A DNA stretch of 16,147 bases from Desulfobacula sp. (lineage in GTDB: Bacteria > Desulfobacterota > Desulfobacteria > Desulfobacterales > Desulfobacteraceae): contig NZ_JAIOSW010000156.1 in NCBI RefSeq assembly GCF_021107415.1, positions 1 to 16,147 on the forward strand, in the 5' to 3' direction. The notes beneath the pieces were generated by a model. That model was given only the letters and a program-made list of their open reading frames with translations. It searched no databases and was not told where the DNA came from. Below are positions 13,296-16,147 of this stretch, one piece after another (the stretch's first letter is position 1; each line of letters starts with the position of its first letter). The translations under genes were made by a program, and so were the position numbers.

Positions 13296-15305
13296 ATGCA
13301 CAGGGCTGCGCTGAAAACGATTATTACACCTTTGAACTGGGACGGTAAAATACAGATTAGTTCTGCTCTGGACGGCAGGGTGACAAACCAGGGAGTTGAC
13401 CGGTATCGAGATTTGGATAATAGACATCTTGATCTGATTGACTCTCGACATATTGACGAAGAAACCATGGTTTTAAAAATGCGCACCAATCAGTCATGCA
13501 TGGATATTGCAATGGGTGCAAAAACCAAACTCTTCCTCAACAATAAACCGGCTGCGGTTGAATCGCTTCCCGCTGATAAACCGGGTGGATATGTTGCCCG
13601 GCATTTTATTGTCAATGTGACCAAGGGAGATGATCTTGCAGTGGACAAACTGATCTGCATCTATACCTCCCGGGATACCGGAATTTCCGAATGTTTATCA
13701 GAGGTGGAAAATACAATTACAAATGATGGTGACAGTTTTGATAGTTTATTAAAATCCCATGTTACAGCCTGGGAACTTTTATGGCGCAAATTTGATGTTA
13801 AGCTGGACCTGAACCTGGATCTGGACAATAGTGATATGGGGCAGCACACACAAAAAATTATTCGATTGTATATTTTTCATTTATTGCAAAGTTCTTCCGT
13901 CCATTCCCTGGACATTGACGTGGGAATGCCGGCCCGGGGCTGGCATGGCGAAGGCTACAGAGGACATATTTTCTGGGATGAAATGATTATTTTCCCATTT
14001 TTGAATTACAGGGCACCCCAAATTACAAGAACCCTGCTCATGTATCGTTACCGGCGGCTTAAAGAGGCCCGGCGTGCAGCCAGGCAGGCAGGCTGCAAAG
14101 GTGCAATGTATCCATGGCAGAGCGGAAGCAGTGGCAGAGAGGAGACCCAGCAGATGCACCTTAACCCGGAATCGGGTCGCTGGCTTCCGGACAACACCCA
14201 TTTGCAGCGCCATGTAAATAATGCCATTGTTTACAATATCTGGCAGTATTTCCAAATTACCCACGATATAGAGTTTTTGTCTTTTTACGGCGGTGAAATA
14301 ATAATAGAAATTGCTCGATTCTGGGCAAGTATTGCAAGCTATAATATAGAACTTGACCGATATGAAATCCTGAGCGTAATGGGGCCTGATGAATATCATG
14401 ATGCCTATCCCGGAGCAGATAAACCAGGCTTGAACAACAATGTTTATACTAATTTAATGGTCATGTTTGTTATGGACCAGGCGCTTAACCTGCAACATGT
14501 TATTCCTGAACAGGACTGGGAGTATTTAAGGAAAACACTTAAGATAGAGCAGGGAGAACTTATAAAATTTCAAAAAATGAGTCGAAGGATGAAACTGGTA
14601 TTCCATGGAGATGGAATTCTCAGCCAATTTGAAGGATATGAAAATTTAAAGGAATTTGACTGGGAGGGTTATAAAAAAAGATATGGAAATATCCGGCGCC
14701 TGGACAGGATTCTTGAAAAGGAAGGGGATAGCACCAACAACTATAAACTCTGCAAGCAGGCAGATGTTTTAATGCTTTTATATCTTTTCAGTGCTGAAAC
14801 GTTAAGAAAGATGTTTAAACGTCTTAATTATACTTTTGATAAGGATTTGATTCCAAAAAATATCAACTATTATCTGAATAGAACCACAAACGGGTCATCC
14901 CTGGCATTGGTCATTCATGCCTGGATTGAAGCACGGCAGGCAAGGGAACGTTCCTGGGAATTTTTCAGCCGGGCGCTTGAGACGGATATGGTTGATGACC
15001 GAACCGGCAGCACCCGGGAAGGTATCCATCTGGCTGCCATGTCAGGATGTATTGACATTCTTCAACGGGGCTATGCAGGTCTGGAAATACGCAGTGATAT
15101 ACTTATCTTAAATCCGTTACTTCCCAAATCCATAAACCGCATTTGTTTTCATATTCGATACAGGCACCACTGGCTTGACCTGGAACTCACCCAGGAAAAT
15201 GTTAAGGTTAAAAGTCTGACCAGCAGGGCAAGACCCATTATGGTTATGATCAAAGATGAAATCATCAGATTATATCCAGGCAAAATAGCAGTCGTGGATC
15301 TTTAA
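13296..15305 (+). CDS. GH65 glycoside phosphorylase, catalytic part (3' part of the frame-split fusion)
   Basis: This frame is open from 13230; the first ATG is at 13296, with GGAG 5 nt upstream, but that start would cut into the N-terminal GH65 domain. Numbered from that ATG, family motifs are GEGYRGHIFWDE at 218-229, GAMYPWQSG at 269-277 and VMGPDEYHDAYPG at 361-373, where E366 is the expected general acid of inverting GH65 phosphorylases. Family members phosphorolyse trehalose, maltose or kojibiose to glucose and beta-glucose-1-phosphate; the substrate is not decided by sequence. A fused HAD mutase would convert that product to glucose-6-phosphate, and the adjacent trehalose-6-phosphate synthase favours trehalose or a trehalose phosphate as substrate (inference). 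HAD-GH65 fusions occur elsewhere, for example with an extra phosphatase domain in mycobacterial OtsB1. Confidence 0.9.
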   Translation: MHRAALKTIITPLNWDGKIQISSALDGRVTNQGVDRYRDLDNRHLDLIDSRHIDEETMVLKMRTNQSCMDIAMGAKTKLFLNNKPAAVESLPADKPGGYVARHFIVNVTKGDDLAVDKLICIYTSRDTGISECLSEVENTITNDGDSFDSLLKSHVTAWELLWRKFDVKLDLNLDLDNSDMGQHTQKIIRLYIFHLLQSSSVHSLDIDVGMPARGWHGEGYRGHIFWDEMIIFPFLNYRAPQITRTLLMYRYRRLKEARRAARQAGCKGAMYPWQSGSSGREETQQMHLNPESGRWLPDNTHLQRHVNNAIVYNIWQYFQITHDIEFLSFYGGEIIIEIARFWASIASYNIELDRYEILSVMGPDEYHDAYPGADKPGLNNNVYTNLMVMFVMDQALNLQHVIPEQDWEYLRKTLKIEQGELIKFQKMSRRMKLVFHGDGILSQFEGYENLKEFDWEGYKKRYGNIRRLDRILEKEGDSTNNYKLCKQADVLMLLYLFSAETLRKMFKRLNYTFDKDLIPKNINYYLNRTTNGSSLALVIHAWIEARQARERSWEFFSRALETDMVDDRTGSTREGIHLAAMSGCIDILQRGYAGLEIRSDILILNPLLPKSINRICFHIRYRHHWLDLELTQENVKVKSLTSRARPIMVMIKDEIIRLYPGKIAVVDL

Positions 15306-15346
15306 AGCATATTCCTGAAAGCCTGGGAAGGGACAAGGATGAAAAA

Positions 15347-16147
15347 ATGGATCAAAAAAATATAAAAAAAAGTCATATTATCATTGTATCCAATCGGTTG
15401 CCTATTATTTTAAAAAAGACCGGGGATGGAAAGATAGAGGTGGAAAAAGGGGCCGGAGGACTGGTAACAGCAATGGCACCGGTGCTGAAAAATAGAAATG
15501 GCACCTGGATAGGGTGGCCCGGCTATGTGCACAAGACAGATAGTGATGATAAGATGCTGCCGGCAATACAATCAGCTGTTTCCGGATATAGTGTTAAACC
15601 GGTTATGCTTAACTCAGATGAATTAAAAAAATTTTATGAAGGGTTTTCAAATTCAATTTTATGGCCTCTTTTTCATAATTTTACTGGTAAGTGTATTTTT
15701 TTGCCTGAATACTGGACAAGTTATCAGGCGGTTAATAAAAAATTTGCTTTAACTGTAGACCAGAATACAGATGATTCCGATTTTATCTGGGTTCATGATT
15801 ATCAATTAATACTTGTGGCAGCTCAGTTGCGCAAACGGCACAAGAGGAACCAGATTGGATTTTTTTTACATATTCCCTTTCCGCCCATTGAAACCTTTGC
15901 ACGATGTCCATGGCGTTTTGAACTTCTTTCTGCCATGCTGGAATATGACATCATTGGGTTTCATACGATTCTAAATAAACGTAATTTCATCGGATGTATC
16001 AAGAAAATAATTCAGGATGCGCAGGTTGATGAAAAAGCAGTCTTTGAAGAGACAGAGAGTGCAGTAAGACTAAAAAATCGAATCGTGCGCATTAGTGTTT
16101 TCACAAAGAGCATTCCTAACGTTAATTTTGTACACGAGACGAGAATA
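15347..16147 (+). CDS. otsA: trehalose-6-phosphate synthase (GT20), cut by window end
   Basis: The frame is open for 267 codons to the right edge. It shows VSNRLPI near the N-terminus, the GAGGLV nucleotide-sugar loop, GTWIGWPG, YEGFSNSILWPLFH, WVHDYQL, GFFLHIPFP and YDIIGFHT, all typical of GT20 enzymes that join UDP-glucose and glucose-6-phosphate. AAGGA lies 7 nt before ATG 15347; an out-of-frame ATG at 15339 gives only a short peptide. The gap to the GH65 gene is 41 nt, so the two are probably co-transcribed. Near the edge the usual F-P-I-x-I-D loop reads VFTKSIPNVNF, lacking the conserved proline and aspartate. The first codons contain runs of seven and eight A. No trehalose-phosphate phosphatase gene is visible; it may lie beyond the window or be supplied by the HAD domain. 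Confidence 0.93.
   Translation, partial: MDQKNIKKSHIIIVSNRLPIILKKTGDGKIEVEKGAGGLVTAMAPVLKNRNGTWIGWPGYVHKTDSDDKMLPAIQSAVSGYSVKPVMLNSDELKKFYEGFSNSILWPLFHNFTGKCIFLPEYWTSYQAVNKKFALTVDQNTDDSDFIWVHDYQLILVAAQLRKRHKRNQIGFFLHIPFPPIETFARCPWRFELLSAMLEYDIIGFHTILNKRNFIGCIKKIIQDAQVDEKAVFEETESAVRLKNRIVRISVFTKSIPNVNFVHETRI

Noticed and set aside
1..16147. CRISPR arrays, tRNA or rRNA genes, insertion sequences, toxin-antitoxin or phage genes
   Set aside because: Looked for on both strands by eye; no spaced repeats, cloverleaf-like segments, transposase motifs or integrase motifs were seen.

Overview
The window looks like a chromosomal segment from an anaerobic Desulfobacterota (deltaproteobacterial) organism, probably a sulfate reducer of the Desulfobacteraceae type. 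This rests on gene content: two-component sensors with Cache-like extracellular domains, an NtrC-type sigma-54 activator, a TauE/SafE exporter, a GNAT-deacetylase fusion and a HAD-GH65 fusion. It is an inference, not a phylogenetic result. No tRNA, rRNA, CRISPR array, insertion sequence or phage gene was recognised.

Block 1 (1-6369, minus strand) reads as one operon of five genes, in transcription order: a Na+/Ca2+-type cation exchanger; a TauE/SafE membrane exporter; a small membrane protein with a four-cysteine loop; a Cache-type sensor kinase whose phospho-acceptor histidine is replaced by serine; and a large protein joining an N-acetyltransferase (GNAT) domain to a zinc histone-deacetylase/AcuC-type domain, which runs off the left edge. 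The last two genes are 5 nt apart. Upstream of the exchanger lies a sigma-54-like promoter (GG-N10-GT), with a long inverted repeat further upstream.

Block 2 (6625-10185, minus strand) is a sensor kinase and NtrC-family activator pair, 9 nt apart, directly upstream of block 1. The simplest model is that this pair drives block 1 through sigma-54. The degenerate kinase could tune the pathway, and the acetylation/deacetylation enzyme could be one output.

Block 3 (10455-16147, plus strand) is visibly more AT-rich and looks like an envelope and osmotic stress module: cyclopropane fatty acid synthase, a small Arg-rich protein, a HAD (beta-phosphoglucomutase-like)-GH65 phosphorylase fusion, and trehalose-6-phosphate synthase (OtsA, cut by the right edge). 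Two of these genes are interrupted at poly-A tracts. The small protein needs a -1 shift at A_AAA_AAG, a perfect dnaX-type slippery heptamer. The HAD-GH65 protein needs a +1 shift at a run of nine A. Either RNA slippage/recoding is used here, or the assembly has homopolymer errors. This is the most important point to resolve in the window.

The main intergenic spaces (6370-6624, 10186-10454, 11852-12073) hold promoter candidates and inverted repeats but no further convincing gene.
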